Positions 27,531 through 36,273 of a stretch of 64,000 nucleotides of DNA are shown piece after piece (the first letter of the stretch is position 1; each line of letters opens with the position of its first letter). The translations under genes and the position numbers were made by a program. Location of the stretch: assembly GCA_017480425.1 (NCBI GenBank), contig JAFVAR010000002.1:19806-83805 (forward strand). Reading direction: 5' to 3'. The notes beneath the pieces were generated by a model. That model had not been told where the DNA came from. It saw nothing but the letters and a program-made list of their open reading frames with translations, and made no database searches. Source of the DNA: a bacterium. GTDB taxonomy: Bacteria; Cyanobacteriota; Vampirovibrionia; Gastranaerophilales; Gastranaerophilaceae.

Positions 27531-27848
27531 TTATTTTATTCCTCCGGATAAAATGTGTATGTGCAGGTGAAAAACTTCTTGCCCTGCCTCACGTCCTGTA
27601 TTTATAACTGTTCTGTATGATTTTATGCCAAGTTTTTTTGTTACATCCTTAACCGTCATCATTAACTTACCCAACAAAACTTCATCATCAAGTTCATTCA
27701 ATGATTCAACATGAACTCTCGGCACAACAAGCAAATGAATATCAGCCTTAGGATTAATGTCTTTAAACACAACTGCGTATTCATTTTTATATACAAACTC
27801 TGTATTAAAATCACCGTTTATAATTTTACAAAAAATACAATCTGTCAT
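27531..27848 (-). CDS. Histidine triad (HIT) family hydrolase
   Basis: A 105-residue HIT protein with DCIFCKIINGD at the start and the catalytic triad HLHIHIL near the end, plus VPRVHVESLNEL. HinT-type enzymes hydrolyse adenosine phosphoramidates and aminoacyl-AMP. It is complete for the family. It sits 12 bases after the ankyrin gene, and its stop abuts the speE start, so translation is probably coupled. Confidence 0.93.
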   Translation of the reverse strand: MTDCIFCKIINGDFNTEFVYKNEYAVVFKDINPKADIHLLVVPRVHVESLNELDDEVLLGKLMMTVKDVTKKLGIKSYRTVINTGREAGQEVFHLHIHILSGGIK

Positions 27849-27860
27849 TATTTCTCCAAT

Positions 27861-28442
27861 TTATTGCTGTTTATATGTTTTTAGTACAAGATTTTTTACA
27901 TTTTCATCTTTAAGTTTCAAAGCTCTTCTCAAAGAATCCTCTGTTACCATAGCACCGGAATCCAACAATCTTTCTATTACATCAGAATCTTTTTTAACAA
28001 TTGCATAACTCAACGGATATAAACCAAAAGAATCTTCATTAACGTTTGCACCGTGTTTAATAAGAGTATTAACCGTATCAACATTCTTAGTTCCGATTGC
28101 CATAAATAAAGGAGTTTGGCTCATATATTTTTGGTTCGGATTAACCCCTGCTTTTAAGAGCATATCAACTATCACAGGATTTTTAGATTTTATTGCATAA
28201 TATATTGCAGGCAGTTTCATATATGTAGTATTAGGATCCATGCCGGATTTTAAAAACAAATCAACCGTACTTATACTGCCATCCTTTATTGCCTCAAAGA
28301 ATCCGGAAGGGCTATAATTATAATTATCCGCAAAAATCTGTCTTATATACATTTCCTTCTGAGTAAATTGAGTTTCACCCGCTCTCACAGAAAGAACAGA
28401 AAAACAAAGCATTAATACCAAAAATCCGACAATCTTTCTCAT
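27861..28442 (-). CDS. Exported ankyrin-repeat protein
   Basis: A 193-residue protein with a Sec signal peptide (MRKIVGFLVLMLCFSVLSVRAG, cut after ARAG-like RAG). It has four to five ankyrin repeats, e.g. VDLFLKSGMDPNTTYMKLPA, VDMLLKAGVNPNQKY and VNTLIKHGANVNEDSFGLYP. Ankyrin repeats bind proteins; here they would do so in the periplasm or outside. GGAGGG precedes the ATG. It shares the operon with HIT and speE, though no functional link is obvious. Confidence 0.87.
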   Translation of the reverse strand: MRKIVGFLVLMLCFSVLSVRAGETQFTQKEMYIRQIFADNYNYSPSGFFEAIKDGSISTVDLFLKSGMDPNTTYMKLPAIYYAIKSKNPVIVDMLLKAGVNPNQKYMSQTPLFMAIGTKNVDTVNTLIKHGANVNEDSFGLYPLSYAIVKKDSDVIERLLDSGAMVTEDSLRRALKLKDENVKNLVLKTYKQQ

Positions 28443-28503
28443 ACTGCACCCTCCTTAAATTCTTTTTTAATTATATCATCATAAAAATATCTAATCAAAA
28501 AAT

Positions 28504-28764
28504 TTATTCTTTTCTGTTTTTCAAATTTTTCTCATCAAGCATATCTTCGTCAAACATCTTTTTAATCATCGAAAAAGAAGGTTTAATATATGAATCTTCA
28601 TCGGACACAGACTTCTTCTTTTCATTTTGATAATGCAGCTTTCCTGTTTCATAACGATGGATTTCCGGTCCGTAAACATCCAAAAAGATTTCTTCTTCAG
28701 CATTAATCATTTGAGAAGATAAAATCATTGAAACAAAAACCAAAATTATTAAAAATTGCTTCAT
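28504..28764 (-). CDS. Small exported protein of unknown function
   Basis: An 86-residue protein starting MKQFLIILVFVSMILSS with a signal peptide cut near INA-EEE. The mature part is short, acidic and Lys-rich, with no known domain. I prefer ATG 28764 to 28788 because only the shorter form has a well-formed signal peptide. Neither start has a Shine-Dalgarno; a TATATA box lies five bases before 28764. It is the first gene of the line leading to ankyrin, HIT and speE. Confidence 0.65.
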   Translation of the reverse strand: MKQFLIILVFVSMILSSQMINAEEEIFLDVYGPEIHRYETGKLHYQNEKKKSVSDEDSYIKPSFSMIKKMFDEDMLDEKNLKNRKE

Positions 28765-28892
28765 AGTAATATATATTATCATGGACATTTTTTATTTAAA
28801 AATCAATGTTTGTAAAGTTATATTAGTTAATTTGCTTTTCAACAAAAACTATTTTAGTATAAAATCAAATTAAAACAGGAAAAGGAGCTTTT

Positions 28893-29528
28893 ATGAAAAC
28901 CGAAATGAAATACACTCCGGCTGAAGAATTCGCAAATGCCTTCACGCACTCAATCGGAGCAATGCTTTCAATATATGCAATTGTAATGCTTGCAGTTAAT
29001 TCTCACAACACAATAGAAGCAGCTTCTACTGCAATTTTTGGGGCAACTTTGTTTATACTGTTTCAAGCATCAGCACTTTATCACGCAATGGTTAATCAAA
29101 CTGCAAAAAAGGTCTTTCAAAAAATTGACCATAGTGCAATATTTATGTTGATTGCAGGAACGTATACTCCGATTTTACTCCTTGTTGTTCCGTTTCCGCA
29201 ATCAGTTGCTCTGCTTGCAATAACATGGTACCTTGCAATAACAGGCATAGTTTATTCTTGTCTGACACTAAAATTCAAGTACCTGTCAACCGGACTTTAT
29301 CTTGTTATGGGGTGGGTATCTCTGTTTTTGGCTTATGCAATTTGGAATAATGCAAGTCATACTGCCGTTTGGTTATTACTATTAGGCGGAATTTTTTATT
29401 CGGTAGGATGCGTTTTTTACCTTTCAAAAAAAAGATTTATGCACAGCATATGGCACATTTTTGTAATGGCCGGAGCAGCAGCACACTATTATTCAATCAT
29501 GGAAATACTTAGAGTCGTCGGAGATTAA
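28893..29528 (+). CDS. Hemolysin III family membrane protein (PAQR type)
   Basis: A 211-residue protein with seven membrane spans. The conserved polar residues of the family are present: EEFANAFTHSIG near the start, SALYHAM, KIDHSAIFMLIAGTYTPI and, at the end, HSIWHIFVMAGAAAHYYSI. These His and Asp residues form a zinc site in PAQR receptors and related hydrolases. Haemolytic activity is a historical name, not an expectation. AAAGGAG lies upstream of the ATG. Confidence 0.92.
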   Translation: MKTEMKYTPAEEFANAFTHSIGAMLSIYAIVMLAVNSHNTIEAASTAIFGATLFILFQASALYHAMVNQTAKKVFQKIDHSAIFMLIAGTYTPILLLVVPFPQSVALLAITWYLAITGIVYSCLTLKFKYLSTGLYLVMGWVSLFLAYAIWNNASHTAVWLLLLGGIFYSVGCVFYLSKKRFMHSIWHIFVMAGAAAHYYSIMEILRVVGD

Positions 29529-29534
29529 CAGCTC

Positions 29535-30125
29535 TTATCCGACGCTCTCTATTTTTCCCTTCGGAACATCACTCTCAGCTTGCGAATACGCACTGACTGC
29601 CTTGCCTATGCTTGTTGTTTTTAATCCGCCATTTTCTGTTTTTTCCGCTTTAGTACCTGCTTTTTGGTCTTGGGGTTTTGCATTTTCCCTGCAATATTCT
29701 ACATATTCTTTGTAAGTTATTTTATCATCACTGTTGGCATCCATTGCTTCATCATATTTGGCGTCACCCTTTTTAGCATAAACAGCTTCGTCATCGCTAT
29801 CATCAGATTTTTGACTGCTTTCTATTTTATTTGATGCCTTTTTTTGAGCCTGCATTGTACGATATGCATTTCCCATTTCCAACATTCTCAACATTTCTTT
29901 CGGAGAAATATTATTTGCCTGACAGTAATCTTTAAATTCATCTATAGTAACAACACCATCCTCATCTGCATCCATTTCCTTCATATACATAGGTTCGCCC
30001 TTTTTGGCATAATATGCAGTATTGTTATTATTGAGTTTCTTTCCATACTCGAGACCCAATGGTTTTTTAGCTGAAAAAATTGATTGCAGACCAAATGTCT
30101 TGCCAAACACAATATTGTTTTCCAT
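29535..30125 (-). CDS. EF-hand calcium-binding protein
   Basis: A 196-residue protein with two EF-hand loops, DADEDGVVTIDE (52-63) and DANSDDKITYKE (129-140). Each lies in a repeated unit that starts YAKKG and ends in YC-x-(A/E)-N. Acidic residues at loop positions 1, 3, 5 and 12 predict calcium binding. The N-terminus (IFSAKK at 16-21) resembles the short motif of other proteins here, and there is no Sec signal. The C-terminal third is low-complexity. It is convergent with the hemolysin III gene. Function beyond calcium binding is unknown. Confidence 0.82.
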   Translation of the reverse strand: MENNIVFGKTFGLQSIFSAKKPLGLEYGKKLNNNNTAYYAKKGEPMYMKEMDADEDGVVTIDEFKDYCQANNISPKEMLRMLEMGNAYRTMQAQKKASNKIESSQKSDDSDDEAVYAKKGDAKYDEAMDANSDDKITYKEYVEYCRENAKPQDQKAGTKAEKTENGGLKTTSIGKAVSAYSQAESDVPKGKIESVG

Positions 30126-30306
30126 TTGTTGGAATATCCTTATGCTCTTATCAAAATAAATCCGTTTATACTCACATTATAACAATGTTTACAGCATTTT
30201 CAACCCTACAAATGCTTGATATTTAAAATTTGTAAATCTTTACTGAAAATTATTCCAAATATCAAATAAAAATGCTATCATAATTATAGTGTTTAGGAGT
30301 TTTGTT

Positions 30307-30738
30307 GTGCGTACTATATCAGTTAACAATATAAATAATCAAAATTTCAGAGGTCTGTGGAAAGAATTTAATAAACTGCAAAGAGTGCACGAACGTGGAG
30401 AAGATCACTGCAGAATAAATCAATACTTTCCGTTTTCTGATGAGTCAGAGGCATCTATTAAAAAAGCTGTCGACAGTCAAACATATGGAATGTCATATCC
30501 GATGCGAAACAGCAAATACAGTCATTCAGTATCAGTCACATCCATTGTAAAGATTATGGACAGACTGCCGTTTACTCAGGCGGAATACAATGCATATAAA
30601 TCTTTTTTCGGAGAAATGTTACCTGAATCACTGTTGAAAATTGAAAAATTCCTTTTTGAAAATAAATTTTTGGGATATTTAAACGGCGGCGGAATCTATA
30701 CCCTTAAAAGAATGACAACAGCTATAAAACATAAATAA
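30307..30738 (+). CDS. Hypothetical protein with N-terminal NQNFRG motif
   Basis: A 143-residue protein I do not recognise. I chose the GTG at 30307 because AGGAG (30295-30299) lies seven bases upstream. The start then reads VRTISVNNINNQNFRG, like the MKIL/MRVL...F(K/R)(A/G) starts of other proteins in the window. The rest is soluble, basic and mostly helical, with no catalytic motif visible. It lies between the EF-hand gene and another small unknown gene. Confidence 0.65.
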   Translation: MRTISVNNINNQNFRGLWKEFNKLQRVHERGEDHCRINQYFPFSDESEASIKKAVDSQTYGMSYPMRNSKYSHSVSVTSIVKIMDRLPFTQAEYNAYKSFFGEMLPESLLKIEKFLFENKFLGYLNGGGIYTLKRMTTAIKHK

Positions 30739-30864
30739 AAACAAAATTTTTATACAAAATGTAACAATTTTGTCACAAACTGGCAAAATATATTTTTAGA
30801 AGTTATATTATGCTATGAGGGTATTCTTTATTGTTACTCAATACTCTCAGCATGAGGTCAAACA

Positions 30865-31239
30865 GTGGTAGATAACAGATCGGCAGGTTTTTACGGAATC
30901 GGCGGTGCTTTTAATTTTAAAAGCGGAGACCCTTCCGGCACTGCGGCTAAAATGAGTCAGGAAAAATATGGCTCAGAAGCCATGTACTTACCTCCGGCCG
31001 AAGGCGAAGAAGAAGGGATGTATGAGCAGCCGTATGTTGACAGAAGCGCCCTTTTAAAAGCAACACTGAATTCTCTTGCAATGTCAAATGTGGCATCTGT
31101 TCTTAATGCAAACAAACACAAAAAAGACCTAAAAGATATTTCGGAAGAAATGTCTGAAAACATTGAAGAATACGTAGAAGAACGAGAGAACAAAAAAGAT
31201 TCTAAAAAAAATAAACAATCAAAGAAAAAGAAAAAATAG
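30865..31239 (+). CDS. Hypothetical protein with Lys-rich tail
   Basis: A 124-residue protein from a GTG with GAGG seven bases upstream. The first 60 residues are Gly-rich and acidic (FYGIGGAFNFKSGDPSG, PPAEGEEEGMYEQ), then a short helix (LKATLNSLAMSNVASVL), then a charged coiled-coil-like region. It ends in a run of Lys (KKNKQSKKKKK), suggesting nucleic-acid or membrane-surface contact. No family is recognised. It precedes the plsC pair by 64 bases. Confidence 0.65.
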   Translation: MVDNRSAGFYGIGGAFNFKSGDPSGTAAKMSQEKYGSEAMYLPPAEGEEEGMYEQPYVDRSALLKATLNSLAMSNVASVLNANKHKKDLKDISEEMSENIEEYVEERENKKDSKKNKQSKKKKK

Positions 31240-31303
31240 CCCTGCTGTACTGTTTATCTAACTGTCTTTGTAATATAATTCCCTACATAGGAGTGTTTTT
31301 ATT

Positions 31304-31975
31304 ATGTCAGAAGAAATTAAAAAAAATAAAGAACACAAAGCAACTTTAAGAGAAGAAGAGTTCTATAATTGTTGGAGAAGAATGTTTCAATACATTATAA
31401 CCCACATATTTTATATGATTAGATTTAAGCTTGTATACAGACTTGAAGTATACGGAAAAGAAAATATACCAAAAGATAACAAATATATAGTTGCCGCAAA
31501 CCACCTCTCTACGCTTGATCCTCCGCTTGTTGCATCAATTATGAACAGAGGTGTTGCATATATGGCAAAAAAAGAATTGTTTGAAAATCCGTTTTTACGC
31601 TGGTGGCTCAACTGGCTTGGAGCATTTGCCGTCGACAGGGAAAAAGTCGGCGTTTCAACAATTAGAACAGTAAAAAAAATTAAAAATACAAATTGGGTGC
31701 TGGGAATTTTCCCGCAGGGTACAAGACAAACTGATGGTGTAATAAGCCAGACTACAAAAGGATTTGCATCTATTGCAAAAACTACAAAGTGTGGAATTTT
31801 GCCAGTCGGTATTACAGGAACTCAAGAAGTTAAGAGACTTCCTTTTACGGGAAAAATAATTGTTAAAATAGGAAAAATTATTCCGTATTCCGATGATGTA
31901 GATGATATGGTTAGTCAGTGGGGAAAACAAATTCAGGAATTAACAGGATTTAAGTATATAGCAGAAAAAGTATAA
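31304..31975 (+). CDS. plsC: 1-acyl-sn-glycerol-3-phosphate acyltransferase, first copy
   Basis: A 223-residue PlsC-family enzyme that acylates lysophosphatidate to phosphatidate at the inner membrane. The catalytic NHLSTLD (HxxxxD) and the substrate block GIFPQGTR are present, and a hydrophobic stretch lies near residues 26-40. A TAGGAG site precedes the ATG. A second paralogue follows after 7 bases. The pair may differ in acyl or acceptor preference. Confidence 0.9.
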   Translation: MSEEIKKNKEHKATLREEEFYNCWRRMFQYIITHIFYMIRFKLVYRLEVYGKENIPKDNKYIVAANHLSTLDPPLVASIMNRGVAYMAKKELFENPFLRWWLNWLGAFAVDREKVGVSTIRTVKKIKNTNWVLGIFPQGTRQTDGVISQTTKGFASIAKTTKCGILPVGITGTQEVKRLPFTGKIIVKIGKIIPYSDDVDDMVSQWGKQIQELTGFKYIAEKV

Positions 31976-31982
31976 TTGGGAA

Positions 31983-32672
31983 ATGTTTATGTTTGGTGAA
32001 AGAAATTACAACAGAAGAACTGAAAAAGATTACAATTTTTGGAGAACGCTATTTTATAAAACATTTGTTACATTTATAGTACATACTGTTTCTAAATATT
32101 GGTATAACTTGAAAATTGAAGGTAAAGAAAATATCCCCGCAACAACAAGGCTTATTGTTGCAGGCAATCACGTATCATATTTAGATCCGCCTATGATATC
32201 AATTGCAACAGGGAAAACTGTCGCATATATGGCAAAACAGGAACTATTTAAAGACAAAAATCGTTTATTAAGATGGTTTGTACATACTCTCGGTGCGTTT
32301 GCAGTAAATAGAGAAAAGCCTGAAATTGCAACTTTTAAGACTATAAAATCTATATTTAATACCAACTGGTCACTGGGAATTTTCCCGCAAGGAAGGATTG
32401 TTAAAGAACCTGAAATATCTAACATACACAAAGGTTTTGTAATGTTTGCAAAAAAATTTCAAGCAGATATTTTGCCTGTTGCAGTTTGCGGGTTTAACGG
32501 TTACGCAAAAAAACTGTTTGAAAAACACATGACATTAAAAATCGGACATCCTATCTCATGGCAGCTTGATGAAGATGAAATTGTGCAAGAATGGGCAAAA
32601 CAAATTTGTGAAATGACTGGATTTGAAAATAAAATTGCACAAGAAGAGAAAGAACCCGTTAATATATCTTAA
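31983..32672 (+). CDS. plsC: 1-acyl-sn-glycerol-3-phosphate acyltransferase, second copy
   Basis: A 229-residue paralogue of the preceding gene, with NHVSYLDPP (HxxxxD), AYMAKQELF and GIFPQGRI, where GTR of the first copy is replaced by GRI. Tandem duplication followed by divergence is the likely origin, as both share the AYMAK(K/Q)ELF and W-LGIFPQG blocks. The start may be ATG 31983 or 31989; GGGA lies just upstream. It lies in one operon with the first copy. Confidence 0.88.
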   Translation: MFMFGERNYNRRTEKDYNFWRTLFYKTFVTFIVHTVSKYWYNLKIEGKENIPATTRLIVAGNHVSYLDPPMISIATGKTVAYMAKQELFKDKNRLLRWFVHTLGAFAVNREKPEIATFKTIKSIFNTNWSLGIFPQGRIVKEPEISNIHKGFVMFAKKFQADILPVAVCGFNGYAKKLFEKHMTLKIGHPISWQLDEDEIVQEWAKQICEMTGFENKIAQEEKEPVNIS

Positions 32673-32750
32673 TATTTTAACAAAATAAGGCAATTTTTAA
32701 ACTTCACAAGTTTTATACTTGGTGAATAATAAAATGTGGAAAATAGCAAT

Positions 32751-33944
32751 ATGAAAATTTTTTCTATCTCCGGATATCAAAGAAATCCCCAAATATCAAG
32801 TAATTATAATCAAATACAATATTATAATTATAAATTACCATCTTTAAAAAGAGATACCGTTTCCTTTGGGCAAGCTTCCCATAGCGTTGCACACGCATTT
32901 GAATGCCAATTAAGCAAAGAAATTAATGTTAATCGCCTTAACAGAATTGCAACGACTTATTTAGATATCATAGAAGGCGTTGCAACAAAGCTAAAAAAAT
33001 ATGGTGTAGAATTCGATCGTGAATATTGCGAACGTTCTCCTATAAAATCTCCCGGAGCTTGTGTTTCCAAGGTAACACGTTCAGGAAGCTTAAAAATCCC
33101 TGATATGATTAGAGCAACTTTGTACTGTAAAAACATATATGACTTATCTGTATTAAAAGAACAGATAATCCCGGAATTTGCTCAAAGAGGATTTTTATTG
33201 GCTCCTAAAGAAGTAAGTCTTGAAAAACTTGAAAGCACAGGATATATACCAACAAAAACTGAGCAAAAAAGAGGATACGTTATAAAACGTGATTTGGACA
33301 TAAGATTAGATAATGAACAGATTACAAAAACCGTTCCAGAATATGCAAGTTACATCAGCAAACCGCAAGATTCAGGATATGAAGACATTCAACTGAGATT
33401 TATACGCAGCTATGATACAAAAGAGAATCCTCTGCAGCATGAATTGATTATTATTCCAGGAGAAAACTATGCAAAGGCAAAACATTATGAATCTGAAAAA
33501 ATATATAAACAAACAAGACAATTAGCAGAATTAAATTTTTATAAAAACATAAAAAAAGAAGATAGTAGAAATATGATTAAACGCTGCATTTTATTGATAA
33601 AATCTACGCTATCATCTAATATATCCGAAAAACTATTTGAAAGTGCTAAAAATATAGACGTATACGGAATTAATACCGATATGCAAATTAATATATCAGA
33701 AGGAGATATTGCGAATATTAAAAAATATTTTTCTATGATAAAGGCTGAAGGTAAAAAATATTATGATTTGGCAGAGCAAAGAGCCAGAAGCCCGCAAAGA
33801 TTAAAAAAACTAAAAAAAGAACATGAGCAGGATTCAAAAAAACTTGCAGAAATTCAAAAAGCACTTTTAGAATCTATTGAATTTTTCAATAAAACAAAAA
33901 CATTTAAAAAATTACCGGAAATACCTAAAACTAAACCGGAATAA
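32751..33944 (+). CDS. RelA/SpoT-fold nucleotidyltransferase-like protein
   Basis: A 397-residue protein. The start MKIFSISGYQ and DTVSFG (35-40) match the window's N-terminal motif; I prefer ATG 32751 to GTG 32736 for that reason. The middle has the order of elements of the RelA/SpoT synthetase fold: KVTRSGSLKIPDMIRATL, then SGYEDIQLRFI, then HELIIIPGENYAKAKHYESE with IYKQTRQ. These resemble the D-(I/L)-x-R, GYxxxH and ExQ..H.YK blocks of alarmone synthetases and their toxic relatives. Sequence identity looks low. The C-terminus is coiled-coil. It converges with the genuine rel gene, leaving two bases between them. Confidence 0.55.
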   Translation: MKIFSISGYQRNPQISSNYNQIQYYNYKLPSLKRDTVSFGQASHSVAHAFECQLSKEINVNRLNRIATTYLDIIEGVATKLKKYGVEFDREYCERSPIKSPGACVSKVTRSGSLKIPDMIRATLYCKNIYDLSVLKEQIIPEFAQRGFLLAPKEVSLEKLESTGYIPTKTEQKRGYVIKRDLDIRLDNEQITKTVPEYASYISKPQDSGYEDIQLRFIRSYDTKENPLQHELIIIPGENYAKAKHYESEKIYKQTRQLAELNFYKNIKKEDSRNMIKRCILLIKSTLSSNISEKLFESAKNIDVYGINTDMQINISEGDIANIKKYFSMIKAEGKKYYDLAEQRARSPQRLKKLKKEHEQDSKKLAEIQKALLESIEFFNKTKTFKKLPEIPKTKPE

Positions 33945-33946
33945 TA

Positions 33947-36145
33947 TTATTTTTGAGCTGTTGGCTTTTGTTTTTTATTATTTTTCTTTGTAAATTGCTG
34001 CGGAGCTTGATTGAATGAAGTTTGAATTCTCTTAACACTTATAACATCGGGCATTGCTTGAAGTGCAGTCATAACTTTTCTTAGTGTATATATATTATCA
34101 AGCTCAATACCTACTTCTATTATACCGACTTTACCCTTTGATTTTACATTTGCAGTATTAATATTAGTATTGTTATCGGAAATTACGCTTATAACATCTT
34201 TTAACATTCCGAGTCGTTCACCGGTTTCAATCCTCAACGTTGTACTATACGTTTTATTTATGTTGTTACCTGACCACTGAATATCCATTAAGCGTTCTAC
34301 CGGGATATTTTCTAACGTTTTACAATCTAAGCGGTGAACCGTTACACCTTTAGAGCGTGTAACTACACCGACTATCGGTTCTCCGGGAATCGGAGAACAA
34401 CAACGTGCAAAAGAATATAAAAGACCTTCTAATCCTACTATATCTTTACCTGATGCTTTATGTGGTTTGTGCTGAATATTACTTTCGACTTTTTGAGGTT
34501 TTTTAAGTCTGTTAATTATTTTATTAATTGTTGTTTCGCCATAACCCAACGCTGCGAATAAATCATCCGCACTCACGTAATTCATCTGTTTGGCAACTTT
34601 ATTAAATTCACCGCTTTTTACGTAATCATCAAAAACTGTTTTAGTAAGTTCGTGCTCAAGATTTGCTTTACCTATTTCAATATGGTCTTCACGTTTGTTT
34701 TTCTTGTACCATGAGCGAATTCTTGATGCTGCTTGTTTGGTTACAACAAAGTTAAGCCAGTCTAAGCGTGGAGCTGCAACTTTTGATGTCATAATTTCAA
34801 CAATGTCACCGTTTTTTAATTTTGTATCAAGCTGTGCTATACGTCCGTTAATTAGTGCACCTACCGTTTTATGCCCAACATCAGAGTGAATACGATATGC
34901 AAAGTCTACAGGAGTCGCTCCTTGAGGAAGGTCAAGAACATCTCCGCCGGGGGTAAAAGCAAAAACCTGGTCAGAGAACAAATCAAGTTTGACAGAATTT
35001 ACATAATCAGCTGAATCTTTAATATCTTTGTTATACTCAACAAGCTTTTTCATAAATGAAAATTTAACATCATTAGCAGAATCAGCTTTTTGTGAACCTT
35101 TTTCTTTATATCTCCAGTGCGCCGCAACACCATATTCTGCAATTTCATGCATTTCCCAAGTTCTGATTTGTACCTCAAGCGGTTTTTGTCTCGGGCCGAT
35201 TACAGAAGTGTGAAGGGATTGATACATGTTACCTTTGGGCATTGCAATATAATCTTTAAATCTTCCGGGGATTGGTTTAAATCTTGAGTGAATAAGCCCC
35301 AAAACTTCATAGCATTCTTTTTCCGAATCAACAATTACACGAACTGCAGTTATGTCGTACAGGTCGTGAAAAGCCACATTAAGGCGGTTCATTTTGTTGT
35401 AAATACTATAATAATGTTTCGCACGTCCGGTAATTTTTGCATTAATTCCGCTTGCTTTTACATCTTGCGAAATTTTGTCTATAAGGAGCTTTACTGTTGA
35501 ATCACGTTCAGCCTTTTTTTGCGATACAAGCTGAGCGATTTCATAATACTTATCAGGATGAAGATATTTTAAAGATAAATCCTCAAGCTCTGCTTTTATT
35601 TTACCTACACCTAATCTGTTAGCAAGAGGAGCAAATATATCAAGCGTTTCTTGCGCTATTCTTTGCTGCTTTGCAGGTGCCATATAATTCAAAGTCCGCA
35701 TATTATGCAATCTGTCAGCAAGTTTTAAGAATATAATTCTTACATCACTTGCCATTGCAATAAACATTCTTCTAAAATTCTCAGCTTGGCGTTCTTCCGT
35801 TGATTTAAATTGCAGTTTTCCTAATTTTGTAACCCCTTGTACAAGATTAAGAACATCTTCTCCGAACAATTCTTGAATTTCTTCAGGTTTGGTATCAGTG
35901 TCTTCCAATATATCATGCAAAAAACCAGCCATAAGAGTGTGCTTATCTGCTCTTAAGCCTATCAGAATTTTCACAACTTCCATAGGATGTATAATATATG
36001 GTTCTTCAGATACTCTGTATTGTCCGGAGTGCAATTTCTTTGCAAACTCAAATGCTCGTTCCAATTCAACAATATCCTCTTCCGGATATTGTTGTTCTTT
36101 TAATAGCCCTCTAATTTCGTCGAATGAGATTACAAACTGTTCCAT
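33947..36145 (-). CDS. rel: Bifunctional (p)ppGpp synthetase/hydrolase
   Basis: A 732-residue long RelA-SpoT homologue, from MEQFVISFDE. Domains in order are the HD hydrolase with HSGQYRVSEEPYIIHP and HDILEDTD; the synthetase with RFKDYIAMPKGNMYQSLHT and LEVQIRTWEMHEIAEYG; TGS (FAFTPGGDVLDLPQGATP); a helical/zinc-finger region with CCSPIPGEPIVG; and a C-terminal ACT domain. Both active sites look intact. The promoter reads TTGATT, 17 bases, TATGAT, ending nine bases before the ATG with no Shine-Dalgarno. It is the central stringent-response regulator. Confidence 0.93.
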   Translation of the reverse strand: MEQFVISFDEIRGLLKEQQYPEEDIVELERAFEFAKKLHSGQYRVSEEPYIIHPMEVVKILIGLRADKHTLMAGFLHDILEDTDTKPEEIQELFGEDVLNLVQGVTKLGKLQFKSTEERQAENFRRMFIAMASDVRIIFLKLADRLHNMRTLNYMAPAKQQRIAQETLDIFAPLANRLGVGKIKAELEDLSLKYLHPDKYYEIAQLVSQKKAERDSTVKLLIDKISQDVKASGINAKITGRAKHYYSIYNKMNRLNVAFHDLYDITAVRVIVDSEKECYEVLGLIHSRFKPIPGRFKDYIAMPKGNMYQSLHTSVIGPRQKPLEVQIRTWEMHEIAEYGVAAHWRYKEKGSQKADSANDVKFSFMKKLVEYNKDIKDSADYVNSVKLDLFSDQVFAFTPGGDVLDLPQGATPVDFAYRIHSDVGHKTVGALINGRIAQLDTKLKNGDIVEIMTSKVAAPRLDWLNFVVTKQAASRIRSWYKKNKREDHIEIGKANLEHELTKTVFDDYVKSGEFNKVAKQMNYVSADDLFAALGYGETTINKIINRLKKPQKVESNIQHKPHKASGKDIVGLEGLLYSFARCCSPIPGEPIVGVVTRSKGVTVHRLDCKTLENIPVERLMDIQWSGNNINKTYSTTLRIETGERLGMLKDVISVISDNNTNINTANVKSKGKVGIIEVGIELDNIYTLRKVMTALQAMPDVISVKRIQTSFNQAPQQFTKKNNKKQKPTAQK

Positions 36146-36273
36146 TATATTGCTATCATAGTTTTTTTTATTCAAAAAATCAATAGAATTAAGATAAAAT
36201 ACACTATTTATGCTAGTTTTTATTATAAAGCACAATGTTATAAAAATAGAGGATGCTACAGCACCCTCTTATT

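Noticed and set aside
30769..30800. Sigma-54-type promoter (CTGGCA)
   Set aside because: The required downstream TTGC element at the right distance is absent.
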